This document shows, in pieces, positions 1 to 9,700 of a stretch of 64,000 nt of DNA (position 1 is the stretch's first letter; every line of letters starts with the position of its first letter). Made by a program: the position numbers and the translations under genes. This DNA is from an uncultured Atopobium sp. (GTDB taxonomy: Bacteria > Actinomycetota > Coriobacteriia > Coriobacteriales > Atopobiaceae). The stretch covers positions 13,534 to 77,533 of the forward strand of contig CAMUON010000005.1 in assembly GCA_947090525.1 (NCBI GenBank). Direction: 5' to 3'. The notes beneath the pieces were generated by a model. It was not told the DNA's origin. It made no database searches and saw nothing but the letters and a program-made list of their open reading frames with translations.

Positions 1-891
1 GATATTTCAGTTGCATATGCAGCTGTTGAAGAGGGGCAATTCCTCAGCCCATTGCCTGATAAAGTAGACTTTCTACAAACCATGTTTAGCCTTATGACAG
101 GTGGCATCACTGATGAGGAAAAGAATGTAATCGATATTGTTTCTCAGCGTATCTATCAAAAATGGTTAGAGACCGAAGACGATGCAGATACGCCTACACT
201 TAAGGACTTCTACCGTGAGCTTAAAAAAGAGAAAGATTCAAACGCTGTATATGCTCAACACCTCGCTACGCTTCTGCAGCGTTTTGTTGAAGGTACGTTT
301 GATATGTTCTCTCATCCTACGAATATCAACATCGACAATCGTCTCACGGACTTTGTTCTAAAAGACCTCGGTAAACAGCTGAAACCTCTCGGTATGCTTA
401 TTCTGCTCAATCAAGTATGGGTTAAGGTTACCCGTAACCGTGAGCAGGGACGTAGAACATGGCTCTTTACCGATGAGTATCAGCTTCTTTTGGACGACCC
501 TGATGTAGTTGACACATACGACCGCTTTACTTCACGCGGACGTAAATGGGGTCTTTATACGACTACGATCACACAGAATATTACACGTCTACTTGCTAAT
601 GAGAAAACGCGCTACATGGTGCAGAATGCGCCGTTCCGTGTATTCACTCGTCTGTCACCTAAGGAAGCAGATGCAGTAGGCGTTGAGTTACAGCTTCCAC
701 CAGCTCGTATAGCTGAGCTTAAGAGCATGCCTATCGGTGAGGGCTTGTACGTTATTGCAAATAAGTATGTCCACTTTGAAAACCTCATCCCCAAGCGCAT
801 CTGTCCTGTGACCTATAAGACCATTACAACGAAGTTTAGCGACAGCCACAAAGACGATGACTCAAAGGCTAAGAACCATGAGAAAGCCTAA
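1..891 (+). CDS. VirB4/TraE-type conjugation ATPase, C-terminal part (cut by window start)
   Basis: The reading frame is open from the first base, so the gene begins upstream and only its last 296 codons are visible. A Walker B-like strand (TWLFTDEY, 457-480) is followed by a block containing TRLSPKEADAVG, as in the motor domain of VirB4/TraE/TrbE ATPases of Gram-positive ICEs. The Walker A loop must lie to the left. In the family, this cytoplasmic hexameric ATPase powers assembly of and transport through the type IV secretion channel. The stop codon overlaps the start of the next gene, so the two are probably translationally coupled. The tail (after about 810) is polar and rich in Lys and Asp. 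The family call is confident; the exact subfamily is not. Confidence 0.85.
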   Translation, partial: DISVAYAAVEEGQFLSPLPDKVDFLQTMFSLMTGGITDEEKNVIDIVSQRIYQKWLETEDDADTPTLKDFYRELKKEKDSNAVYAQHLATLLQRFVEGTFDMFSHPTNINIDNRLTDFVLKDLGKQLKPLGMLILLNQVWVKVTRNREQGRRTWLFTDEYQLLLDDPDVVDTYDRFTSRGRKWGLYTTTITQNITRLLANEKTRYMVQNAPFRVFTRLSPKEADAVGVELQLPPARIAELKSMPIGEGLYVIANKYVHFENLIPKRICPVTYKTITTKFSDSHKDDDSKAKNHEKA

Positions 892-2812
892 TGCCTCTTC
901 TGTAATGGAGAAACGCACAAAATCGTATAGTGCTCTTTCAAGAAGAAGTCGTCGCTCAAGCAGCGCTTTTGCGACCACCCGCGTAAATTCCTCACGCCGC
1001 GCTAGAGATCGTATGAAGAGTGAAGATTCATTGTCTGCCATACGCTCGCGGCGTAGGAAAAAGCGGATGAAACAAGTTCTTCGCACCTCTGCTGTTACGA
1101 CCTTCCGTGTTACGCGCGCCTCTACGCGCGCAGCCCTTGCGGCAACGCAAGCAGCTGCCTCATTTGCTTACCAGGGTCAAGAATTTATTAACACCTCAAC
1201 TAACACAGAAGCGGGCAATCAGAGCGAATATGCTGCTACTCGCTCAAGCCAAGCGCTTGCTCGACAGATAGTGGAGAAAACGCAAGCAGCTGCGCAAGCT
1301 GGGGTACAAACAGTCATACATGGTGAATCTATTGCCTCAAAGGCACTTGGAGACAAAATCTATGATTCAGCAAAAGCGCACATTTCTGCAAATCAAGCAC
1401 TTGCGGAAAAAGCTCAGGCAGCTACACAAGCTGCTAAAGCACAAGCACAAGCTGAAGCCGCGCGTTTAAGCGCAAGTAAGCAAGCAGCACGCACGCAGGT
1501 TACCCATCAGCGCTCAGCAAAAGCCTATAAAAAAGCGCGTATCGCTAAAAAACACAGAGAAGCTCTTAAAAAACGTAAGGTTCATACAGCTAAGCGTCGC
1601 ATTAAACAACGAGAGACGATAGCCGCTTTCCAGGATGTGCAGCAATTTAAGGATCCACGGGTAAAAGTAACTGTTAAAAAGGCAAATAGCGGGCGCTTGA
1701 GAGATAGACTTGGAGACTGGTTCAAATCTTTTTTCCGTCGCAAACGGCATCTCGGATCAAGAATCGGGGAAGCGATAGCCCGCTTTTTCCTGCATTACTT
1801 GCTCTTAGGTATCGGACTTATCTCTACGGTCGGTCTTTTGCTCGGTGCACTTGTCTTCTTTGGTGGCATTACCGCAGGTAATATGCGACCAGGTGGGTCA
1901 GGAATGACTGATGCTCAACGTGAGGCTGTCGTGCAAGCAGCCTTGGGTAAGCTCGGCTTGCCTTATATTTATGGCGGCAACGACCCTGATGTAGGACTTG
2001 ACTGTTCAGGACTTACGCAATATGCGTATAAACAAATAGGAGTAGATCTTCCTCGTACTGCACAAGGTCAATACGACCTTGTAGATTCTCTTGGAAACAT
2101 GGTTACTGATCCAAGCCAGCTGCGGCGAGGAGATCTCGTCTTTTACGGCCGCTGGGTGACAACGACTGTTACCGATGAAAATGGTGTTGAACACGAAGTT
2201 AAGAAAGCAATCATCACTCATGTAACGATCTACCTAGGCCATGATGAGATGATTCATGAACCTCATCCAGGGGACGTATGTAAGATTTCACCGTTCAGAA
2301 CCCAAGGATTTATAGGCGGCGGATCTCCTGTTGAAGGTGGTGGCGACATGGGAAGCCTCTCAGGTGGTGGTACCGTACAAATTCCTCGACCTGATGGATC
2401 TAACATCTACACCATTACTGAATATGATCGTATCCACTGGGCTCGCGGCACTGCACAGCGCGCCGTGTTCAACCAATGGAACGATAGTGGTCATTGGACT
2501 AATGGTTTTGCAACAATTAACGGCTATTACCTCATTGCTTGTACTCCTAAATTCGGGCGCGTAGGCGACATTGTAGAGTTTCGTCTTTCAGACGGAAGAG
2601 TTCTTCCTTGCATCATTGCCGATGAGAAGAACACGTCAGACCCGGGATGTAATGAGTGGGGGCACGACAATGGACGTTCCATTATCGAATTTGAGGTTCA
2701 GAGCAGCTGGTATAGAAGCTATGGAAACCCAGGCTCACGCAATTGGATGCCTGAATGGCGAGGATTGTACGTAGACGAAGCAATGAATACAGGACGAAAC
2801 ATTTTAGGATAA
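878..2812 (+). CDS. Membrane-anchored NlpC/P60 peptidoglycan hydrolase of the conjugation system
   Basis: 644 aa from ATG 878, which lies inside the end of the VirB4 gene with AAAGG upstream. The first ~290 residues are strongly basic, Ala/Gln/Lys-rich and helical. One membrane segment follows at about 300-325, then an NlpC/P60 domain: the catalytic Cys376 lies in LDCSGLT and His448 in THVTIYLG. A further ~150-residue C-terminal domain contains RVGDIVEFRLSDGR and looks like a small beta-barrel; I cannot name it. In Gram-positive ICEs such proteins sit next to VirB4 and are thought to open the cell wall locally for the channel. The catalytic domain would be extracellular and the basic N-terminus cytoplasmic. 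Confidence 0.85.
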   Translation: MRKPNASSVMEKRTKSYSALSRRSRRSSSAFATTRVNSSRRARDRMKSEDSLSAIRSRRRKKRMKQVLRTSAVTTFRVTRASTRAALAATQAAASFAYQGQEFINTSTNTEAGNQSEYAATRSSQALARQIVEKTQAAAQAGVQTVIHGESIASKALGDKIYDSAKAHISANQALAEKAQAATQAAKAQAQAEAARLSASKQAARTQVTHQRSAKAYKKARIAKKHREALKKRKVHTAKRRIKQRETIAAFQDVQQFKDPRVKVTVKKANSGRLRDRLGDWFKSFFRRKRHLGSRIGEAIARFFLHYLLLGIGLISTVGLLLGALVFFGGITAGNMRPGGSGMTDAQREAVVQAALGKLGLPYIYGGNDPDVGLDCSGLTQYAYKQIGVDLPRTAQGQYDLVDSLGNMVTDPSQLRRGDLVFYGRWVTTTVTDENGVEHEVKKAIITHVTIYLGHDEMIHEPHPGDVCKISPFRTQGFIGGGSPVEGGGDMGSLSGGGTVQIPRPDGSNIYTITEYDRIHWARGTAQRAVFNQWNDSGHWTNGFATINGYYLIACTPKFGRVGDIVEFRLSDGRVLPCIIADEKNTSDPGCNEWGHDNGRSIIEFEVQSSWYRSYGNPGSRNWMPEWRGLYVDEAMNTGRNILG

Positions 2813-2821
2813 GGAGTAATA

Positions 2822-3688
2822 ATGCCTACTAAATCTCTATTCTCATTGGCAAAGCCGATGTCTAAATCTAAAAAGTCTTACTGGATGCTTATTGGGGGTG
2901 CTGCGGGGCTTGGAGTGGTCTCCCTATCCGGAATGATTATATCTGCACTTTTGTGGGGAACACCACCACAACCTTATGATTCATCAGCAGACTCGATGGA
3001 TTCGCTTGCAACTGTATCCGATGAAAATACCGAAGCACAGCAAAACCTGGAAGCAGGGGAGAAATGGCGCAATCGCACGGGTGACTTTGCTCTGGCGTAT
3101 CCTCTTACCGCTGAGTCTGCTGATAAGCTTATTGATACGGTCGATGAGTACAACAAATACAACCACCCAGACCTTAAAAATCGCAAGCTTCTCATCAAAG
3201 AAGTTCGTGAGGTTAAGCAAGAGAAGCCTGGAAAAAATGATGTTAAGTACGCGCTTGTTACCATCGGCTTTGAACAGTCGGATGTGATACTAAACGCTCA
3301 GCAGCAAAATGAGTATTGGCAAGTGTGGGAAGACCATGCGTCTTCAAAGAACACGCCTTCTGTTACCTCGGCGGGAACAGGAAATAAACAATCATCTCAA
3401 ACGAAAAGTATAGATCCTACGGTAGACGTTAAGCTTACAGATGTTGATACCCTTCTTGCAAAGAAATTCCCTCGTCCTTGTGCGAAATACCTTGCGCCTT
3501 CTTTCTCTCAATGGGCTGGAAAACACGGTCTTGGTTCAGACCAGTCAGATGCTAAAGTCACGGGCGAGCTTACTTGTCCTGGACAGGGACAGAGCATGTT
3601 CTATATCGTTTCGCATGAAGGCGTAACAGTAAGCTGTGTATATGATCAGGCGGCAAACACTCTTGAATTTAATAAGGAAAATCGATAA
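2822..3688 (+). CDS. Putative conjugation protein with one membrane anchor
   Basis: 288 aa with SD AAGGAG before ATG 2822. A short basic N-terminus is followed by one hydrophobic segment at about residues 20-45, then a polar region and a soluble C-terminal domain; two cysteines (in KFPRPCAKYL and GELTCPGQG) may pair. Only 9 nt separate it from the hydrolase gene and 15 nt or fewer separate it from topB, so it belongs to the transfer operon. The layout (single anchor, extracellular domain) resembles small mating-channel components of other ICEs, but I do not recognise the family. Confidence 0.6.
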   Translation: MPTKSLFSLAKPMSKSKKSYWMLIGGAAGLGVVSLSGMIISALLWGTPPQPYDSSADSMDSLATVSDENTEAQQNLEAGEKWRNRTGDFALAYPLTAESADKLIDTVDEYNKYNHPDLKNRKLLIKEVREVKQEKPGKNDVKYALVTIGFEQSDVILNAQQQNEYWQVWEDHASSKNTPSVTSAGTGNKQSSQTKSIDPTVDVKLTDVDTLLAKKFPRPCAKYLAPSFSQWAGKHGLGSDQSDAKVTGELTCPGQGQSMFYIVSHEGVTVSCVYDQAANTLEFNKENR

Positions 3689-3703
3689 AGGAAGATGAAA
3701 GCT

Positions 3704-5437
3704 ATGAAATTAGTCATTGCAGAGAAGCCGTCAGTCGCTAAGTCACTCGCGCACGTACTTGGCGCAAGAACTTACAAGAATGGATACTTTGAAGGTAAGG
3801 ATTTGCGTGTTAGTTGGTGTTATGGGCATCTTATAGAGCTTGCGAATCCTGAGGCATATGATCCCAAATACAAGCACTGGAACCTTAAAGACTTGCCTAT
3901 TATGCCTGATCATTACAAGTATGAGGTATCTAAAGGATCTGCGAAGAAACAATTTAGCGTTCTTAAAAAACTTATGAATGATAAGCAGGTAACTGCTGTT
4001 GTTAATGCTTGCGATGCTGGGCGTGAAGGGGAGAGCATTTTTCGATTAGTATATCTTCAAGCTAAGTGCAAAAAACCGATGTATAGACTCTGGACTTCCT
4101 CATTAGAGGATAGTGCGCTAAAGCAAGCGTTTGCAAACTTACAGCCTGGAAAAAAGTTCGATAATCTCTTTATTGCAGCTCAAGCGAGGGCTTTTGCTGA
4201 CTGGCTTGTGGGTATGAATCTCAGTCGCTTTTATACCTGTACGTATCATACGCTCTATACTGTAGGTCGCGTGCAAACGCCTACTGTTGGTATTATTGCC
4301 GCTCGTGATAAAGAGATTGAGAATTTCAAAAAGGAAAAGTACTATAGCGTAAAAATTGAGCTTGATGATTTTAGTTTGAGCTCTGAGCGTATTGATGGTA
4401 TGAGCGCTGCAAATGCACTTGTTGACTCTCTTCAAAAGCAGGGAAGCATCAAACTGGACAGTATTTCTCAAAAAGAAAAAGCAACTAAACCTGACAAGCC
4501 TTATGACCTTACCACGCTGCAGCGCGAAGCGAACAAAAAGTATGGTATGACTGCACAAGAGACACTAGATACGCTTCAAAGTCTTTATGAGAAAAAGCTT
4601 ACTTCATATCCACGTACGGATTCTCGTTATTTCACAAATGACATGAAAGAGACTATACGTAAGCTTGTTTCGGCGTTCGACCCACACTTTGAAATAGATG
4701 ATAGAAACTTCGATAAGCTCTTTGATTCTTCAAAGGTTAGTGATCACTATGCAATCATCCCCACGTTGTCTGCGGCTCAAACGAAGCTTTCAGCGCTTGA
4801 TCTTTCTGAGCGTGAACAACACATATTTGATCTTGTCCTTCACAAGCTCCTTTGTGCGGTTGCACACAATCTTGTTGAGAGTATCACTACGCTTACGTAC
4901 CATCACGAATCTTATAAGTTTAGTTCTTCTGAAAAAGTAGTGTTAAATCCTGGTTGGGAACGCTATTCTATCCTGTCCTCAGCTGACTATGACATTCTTA
5001 GGATCCCCGATCTTCTTCCTGATCAGATGTATCTCATTAAGAATGTTGTGGCAGAGGAGAAATACACTCAACCAAAGAAACACTACACCGAAGATACGCT
5101 CCTTCGTGCTATGGAAACTGCAGGTGTTGAAGCACTTAAAGATGATGTTGAGGTAGAGCGCAAGGGGTTGGGAACACCTGCTACTCGCGCTGGAATTATC
5201 GAAAATATCATTATGCGGGGCTTTATTAAGCGCGACAAGAAGTGCTTGATTTGCACGGATAAGGGTTACAAGCTCTTAAAGGTTGTATCTCCTCGATTTA
5301 GGAGCGCGGAGATGACATCAGAGTGGGAAAATCAACTCTCAAGTATTGCCCATGGAACATATTCAGGACATGATTTTCTCAATACTGTTCAAGATGAAAT
5401 AACTCAAGTTATACGTAGCGACTCTCATCTCACATAA
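3704..5437 (+). CDS. topB: DNA topoisomerase III (type IA), ICE-encoded
   Basis: Type IA topoisomerase. The Toprim domain opens with KLVIAEKPSVAKSLA and carries the acidic triad region DAGREGE; the active-site tyrosine is Tyr302 in TSYPRTDSRYF. An ATG at 3695 is also in frame, but the start at 3704 gives the usual N-terminus; AAAGGA precedes both. At 577 aa it stops soon after the core and lacks the zinc-finger tail found in many chromosomal enzymes. Such topB genes are common in conjugative elements and probably resolve or relax DNA intermediates during transfer. Confidence 0.93.
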   Translation: MKLVIAEKPSVAKSLAHVLGARTYKNGYFEGKDLRVSWCYGHLIELANPEAYDPKYKHWNLKDLPIMPDHYKYEVSKGSAKKQFSVLKKLMNDKQVTAVVNACDAGREGESIFRLVYLQAKCKKPMYRLWTSSLEDSALKQAFANLQPGKKFDNLFIAAQARAFADWLVGMNLSRFYTCTYHTLYTVGRVQTPTVGIIAARDKEIENFKKEKYYSVKIELDDFSLSSERIDGMSAANALVDSLQKQGSIKLDSISQKEKATKPDKPYDLTTLQREANKKYGMTAQETLDTLQSLYEKKLTSYPRTDSRYFTNDMKETIRKLVSAFDPHFEIDDRNFDKLFDSSKVSDHYAIIPTLSAAQTKLSALDLSEREQHIFDLVLHKLLCAVAHNLVESITTLTYHHESYKFSSSEKVVLNPGWERYSILSSADYDILRIPDLLPDQMYLIKNVVAEEKYTQPKKHYTEDTLLRAMETAGVEALKDDVEVERKGLGTPATRAGIIENIIMRGFIKRDKKCLICTDKGYKLLKVVSPRFRSAEMTSEWENQLSSIAHGTYSGHDFLNTVQDEITQVIRSDSHLT

Positions 5438-5446
5438 TGCTCTATA

Positions 5447-5476
5447 TTGCAAAAGAACCGCAGGTCATGCTATAAT
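5447..5476 (+). promoter_or_regulatory. Promoter with extended -10, upstream of the 5523 gene
   Basis: TTGCAA (5447-5452), an 18-nt spacer, and TATAAT (5471-5476) preceded by TGC, an extended -10. The segment CCGCAGGTCATGCTATAAT recurs almost unchanged before the ardC-like gene at 10,899, so the promoter and leader were duplicated together. Confidence 0.65.
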
Positions 5477-5481
5477 TAAGG

Positions 5482-5515
5482 AATAAGGCACTTCCACATT
5501 GCCTAGAGACAAAGG
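5482..5515 (+). promoter_or_regulatory. Element-wide leader motif, copy 1
   Basis: Contains the imperfect palindrome AGGCACTTCCACATTGCCT (arms AGGCA/TGCCT) followed by GAGACAAAGGA, which supplies the ribosome-binding site of the 5523 gene. The same block recurs at 10,855-10,889 and, on the minus strand, at 20,949-20,982. It may be a protein operator or an RNA hairpin whose loop (with CTTCC) can pair with the GGAA of the ribosome-binding site; the sequence alone does not decide. Confidence 0.6.
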
Positions 5516-5522
5516 AAACATC

Positions 5523-6731
5523 ATGGACGATAAAACCCGTCTTTCTCAAGAAATTGATAATACACTTAATCACCCTGAGTTATATAAAAGTGTAATGATA
5601 TGCGCTCACACACCTCGTGTTCTACAACAGTTAGGACTCAAGGATTATCCAATCCTTATGAGCCAACAGCATGTGAGAAATTGTCTACATGAAAAAGGAA
5701 AAAATCCGCGCTGGCATGGTCTTGATAAATCCGATCTGATGGGTCTTATCGACCAACTCCAAGCCCCTGCTCTCGTTATGGATAGTCTAAGGAATGATTA
5801 CAGTATTATCGCTGTTACCGATACAGTCGATAAGGATAGCCTTCCTATTATGGCCACTCTTCGCTGTTATGGTGAGGGTCAATATGAACTTTCCACTCTT
5901 CAATCAAACTATTTAACCAGCGTATATGGACGCACGAACTTTTCTAATTTTCTTAATAACCATATTCAGGAAAATACTTTACTTTATGCAGATAAAGAAA
6001 AAATCCAAAGACTTGAGCTGTTTTCGCGGCAACAATTGTCGCAAGCATACTCTTTTTGCTTTGGACCTAATAAAATCATACACCAAAGTTCTAACGTTGG
6101 TCAAGCGCAAGACGCTTACTATCAGGCATTTCATGACGACTTGTATAAATCCCTTGTAGTTGAAGACGCTACTACAAACACTTTGCATGCCCATATGTTT
6201 ATCGTAGGTGTAGATAGTGACAATGAACGCTTTATCGTTTTTTCTGATACAAACCCAGATGGTTATAAACTTTTTGCGTACCCTTTTGCAGAAGCAATGC
6301 GTAACATGAATTCCGTCGATGGAGAAAACCACACTACTCGTATAAGAGCACACCGAAAGCCTTATGTTTTACAACATGTAGCGCGTTTACGGGATTATAT
6401 AGAGTATGACTTGCCGTATTTCTATGATCGATCTCCGACAAAACTTGTAGGTGCAGATACTGATTGTTTACCTTCGCAGATGGACTATATCTCATCGATT
6501 TCACCGTCTGAGTTTGTAGTACCTGAGCTTAAAGAGGTTTGGGCGGACAAATACGCACGTTTACAAGAATCCGCAAAACCTAATCAATCGTTTCAAACCT
6601 TGGGACTTAAACCGAAGCTCCAAGTTAAGAAAGTAGGTTCTCTGGCTGATGAGATGGCTCAAGCGAAAGCAGCAGCCAATAGGCAGGAACCCTTGGATTC
6701 ATCTTCTCTTCCGCCGCATTTGCGACAGTAG
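5523..6731 (+). CDS. ICE cargo protein with shared C-terminal tag; possible MuF-C-like domain
   Basis: 402 aa. ATG 5523 is chosen over an upstream in-frame TTG because AAAGGA lies just before it and the related leader at 10,899 places its start identically (both begin MDD). Residues ~25-150 (containing QHVRNCLHEKGKNPRWHGL and TSVYGRTNFSNF) resemble the MuF-C-type domain of phage and ICE polyvalent proteins as I remember it; this is a recollection, not a search result. The middle is unrecognised. The last ~35 residues carry SLADEMAQAKAAANRQ, the tag shared by other proteins of this element. Its own promoter separates it from topB. Confidence 0.6.
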   Translation: MDDKTRLSQEIDNTLNHPELYKSVMICAHTPRVLQQLGLKDYPILMSQQHVRNCLHEKGKNPRWHGLDKSDLMGLIDQLQAPALVMDSLRNDYSIIAVTDTVDKDSLPIMATLRCYGEGQYELSTLQSNYLTSVYGRTNFSNFLNNHIQENTLLYADKEKIQRLELFSRQQLSQAYSFCFGPNKIIHQSSNVGQAQDAYYQAFHDDLYKSLVVEDATTNTLHAHMFIVGVDSDNERFIVFSDTNPDGYKLFAYPFAEAMRNMNSVDGENHTTRIRAHRKPYVLQHVARLRDYIEYDLPYFYDRSPTKLVGADTDCLPSQMDYISSISPSEFVVPELKEVWADKYARLQESAKPNQSFQTLGLKPKLQVKKVGSLADEMAQAKAAANRQEPLDSSSLPPHLRQ

Positions 6732-6792
6732 ATGATCCACAAATATTTTATTGCGTTGATACTTTTCACACATCGAGACAAAGGAGAAAAGA

Positions 6793-9700
6793 ATGAAAAG
6801 TAAGAAGCATGAGATCTCTTCCATGGAACATATGAGTTTTAGCAGCAAAAAGGTATTGGCATCAGTTGTCGCGGGTCTTTTATTTGCCGCGCCAGTATTT
6901 GCAACTGTTGAAACGGTTGCTCCTTCACTTGGACTTGCAGACCAGGCTGCATATGCTGCCGTTGCATCAAAACCGCAGGTAAATACTATACATGATTCTA
7001 TTGTCCAGTTCAAAGATCCTGTGCTCAAAAAACGCATTCTTTCTCAAATGAAAAAACAAAATCTTATTAGTCAATCAGCTCAAGATATTACTGAGGAAGA
7101 TGCGCTAAAAGTTAAGGAGTTGATCATGTCAAGTGACCCTGGTGATGATAAAATTCAATCAATAGAAGGCATTGAAAATTTTAAGAATTTAACATGGCTT
7201 TCTCTATCCGACAACCAAATCACCGACATCACACCACTAAAAGGCTTGACTAACCTCACATACCTTGCCTTGAGCGGCTGCCACATCACCGACATCACAC
7301 CACTAAAAGGCTTGACTAAGCTTGAGTCCTGCCTTGACCTTAACTACAACCAAATCACCGACATCACACCCCTTGCAGGCATGACCAACCTCTCCTCGCT
7401 TGACCTTAGACAAAATAAAATCACCGACGTCACACCCCTTGCAGGCATGACCAACCTCACAAACCTTCTGCTATCCGACAACCAAATCACCGACATCACA
7501 CCCCTTGCTGGCTTGACTAAGCTTGAGTACGGGCTCGACCTTAACCAAAATAAAATCACCGACGTCACACCACTAAAAGGCTTGACTAAGCTCTCTTCGC
7601 TCGACCTTAGCCAAAATAAAATCACCGACGTCACACCCCTTGCCGGCTTGAAAAAGCTCTACTCGCTCAACCTGCAATCCAATCAAATTAAAAATCTTGA
7701 ATGCTTGAGCATGAGCCATGGTTTTTTTGCTGTCACCGAAGCAAGCCTCCAAACAATCAATCTGCAACCAACAACACTTACAGTTGATTTGAAGAAAGAG
7801 ATTAAGGGTTTTGGTAATGTAACTTTTTATTTAGACGAGAATGTTTCTAATGGCGTTCTAACTTATAAAGAGGGAATGAAAAATCCATATCAAGTTAAAG
7901 CTTATGAGAGGGACTCTGTCGGTGTCGAGCTCGTATATACAGCTGATATCAATATTGATTTTTCTAAGGCTAAAAATCCTATTATTATTCAGTTCAAAGA
8001 TGCTGTGCTCAAGAAGCGCATTCTTTCTGAAATGAAAAAACAAAATCTTATTAATCAATCAGCCCAAGATATTACTGAGGAAGATGCGCTAAAAGTTAAA
8101 GAGTTGGACTTATCAGGTTTCTCTTCTGTTGATAAATTTCAATCAATAGAAGGCATTGAAAATTTTAAGAATTTAACAAAACTTTATCTGAGCGACAACC
8201 ACATCACCGACCTCACACCACTTGCCGGCATGACAAAGCTTGAAACACTTGATGCAACCGCACAAACAATCAATCTGCAACCAACAACAGCTACAGTTGA
8301 TTTGAAGAAAGAGATTAAAGCTTTTGGTAATCCAAGTGTCGCTTTAGACGAGAATGTTTCTAATGGCGTTCTAACTTATAAAGAGGGAATGAAAAATCCA
8401 TATCAAGTTAAAGTTCATGAAGAAAACGGAGAACACAAATATTCAGCTACTATCAATGTAGATTTTCCTAAAGCTAAAATAAATTCTGAAATTCAAACAG
8501 AAGATACTTCTGAGGAATTGCAAAAATTACTTGACGGGGATAGTACTGTAAAAGCAACTGATAATTATAAGAATGCTGACGATAATCTGAAACAAGCGTA
8601 CGACAAAGCTATCACAGATGGAAAAACAATCTATGACAAGCTTTCTTCAACTCCTGAACAGGTGCAGCAGGCAGCTGAAAAAATTAAGGCTGCGCTTGGC
8701 AAATTGAATGGAGACGCTAAATCAAGTACAGCCACATCACAACTTCAAGGTCAATTAGATGCAGCTAATGGTAAGATTCAAACCCTTTCTGGTGAACTTG
8801 AAAAAGCTAAACAACAGGGTACAGCAGATGCTTCTACCATTCAGTCTTTAACTGAACAACTCCAACAAACGAAGAATGCGCTTGAAAAGTTGAAGAGTGA
8901 TAAGACCTTGAGTGATCAGCAGAAACAGGCTGAGATTGATAGACTCAACGGTCAAATCACAGAGCTTGGTAAGCAAATAGAAAAGCTTACCCAAGAGAAC
9001 ACGTCTCTTAAAAGTCAGATCGCAACACTACAAGCAACGGTTGCTCGTCTTACGGAAGAAGCAAACCAATGTCATGTCTCAGATGGTGCTAAAGCACAAG
9101 AGCTTGAAAAGGTAAAGCAACAGCTTACCCAAGCTCAAGGTGACCTTGAGAAACTAAAGCAAGACAAGACTCAATCAGACCAGGAGAAACAAAAGGAGAT
9201 TGATAGACTCAATGGCCAAGTAACTCAACTCAACCAGGAGATCGATAAACTCAAGCAAGAGAAGTCTACACTCACGCAGCAACTGCAAGATGCAACATCA
9301 CAGGTGAATACTCTCAACTCTCAGCTTGAACAACTGAAAAATGACAAGAAGCAAGCCGATGAGAAGAATAAGCAAACCATTTCGGGCTTGAACACTCAAG
9401 TCCAGCAACTCACTCATGATAAACAAGGCTTGCAGGAGCAGATAACCACCAAACAAAAGGAAATCGAGAAGCTCAATACCCAGATCCAGACTCTCAAGGA
9501 TGATCACTCTAAATCAGACCAGGAGAAACAAAAGGAGATTGAGCGACTCTCTGGTCAGGTGAATACTCTTACTCAAGAGAAAAAAGACTTGCAAGGAAAG
9601 CTTGATGCTGCCAATGAGAAGGTACGTAGTCTCACTGAGCAGATTGATAAGCTCAAGCAACAACACACTGCGGATGCTTCTACCATTCAGTCTTTGACTC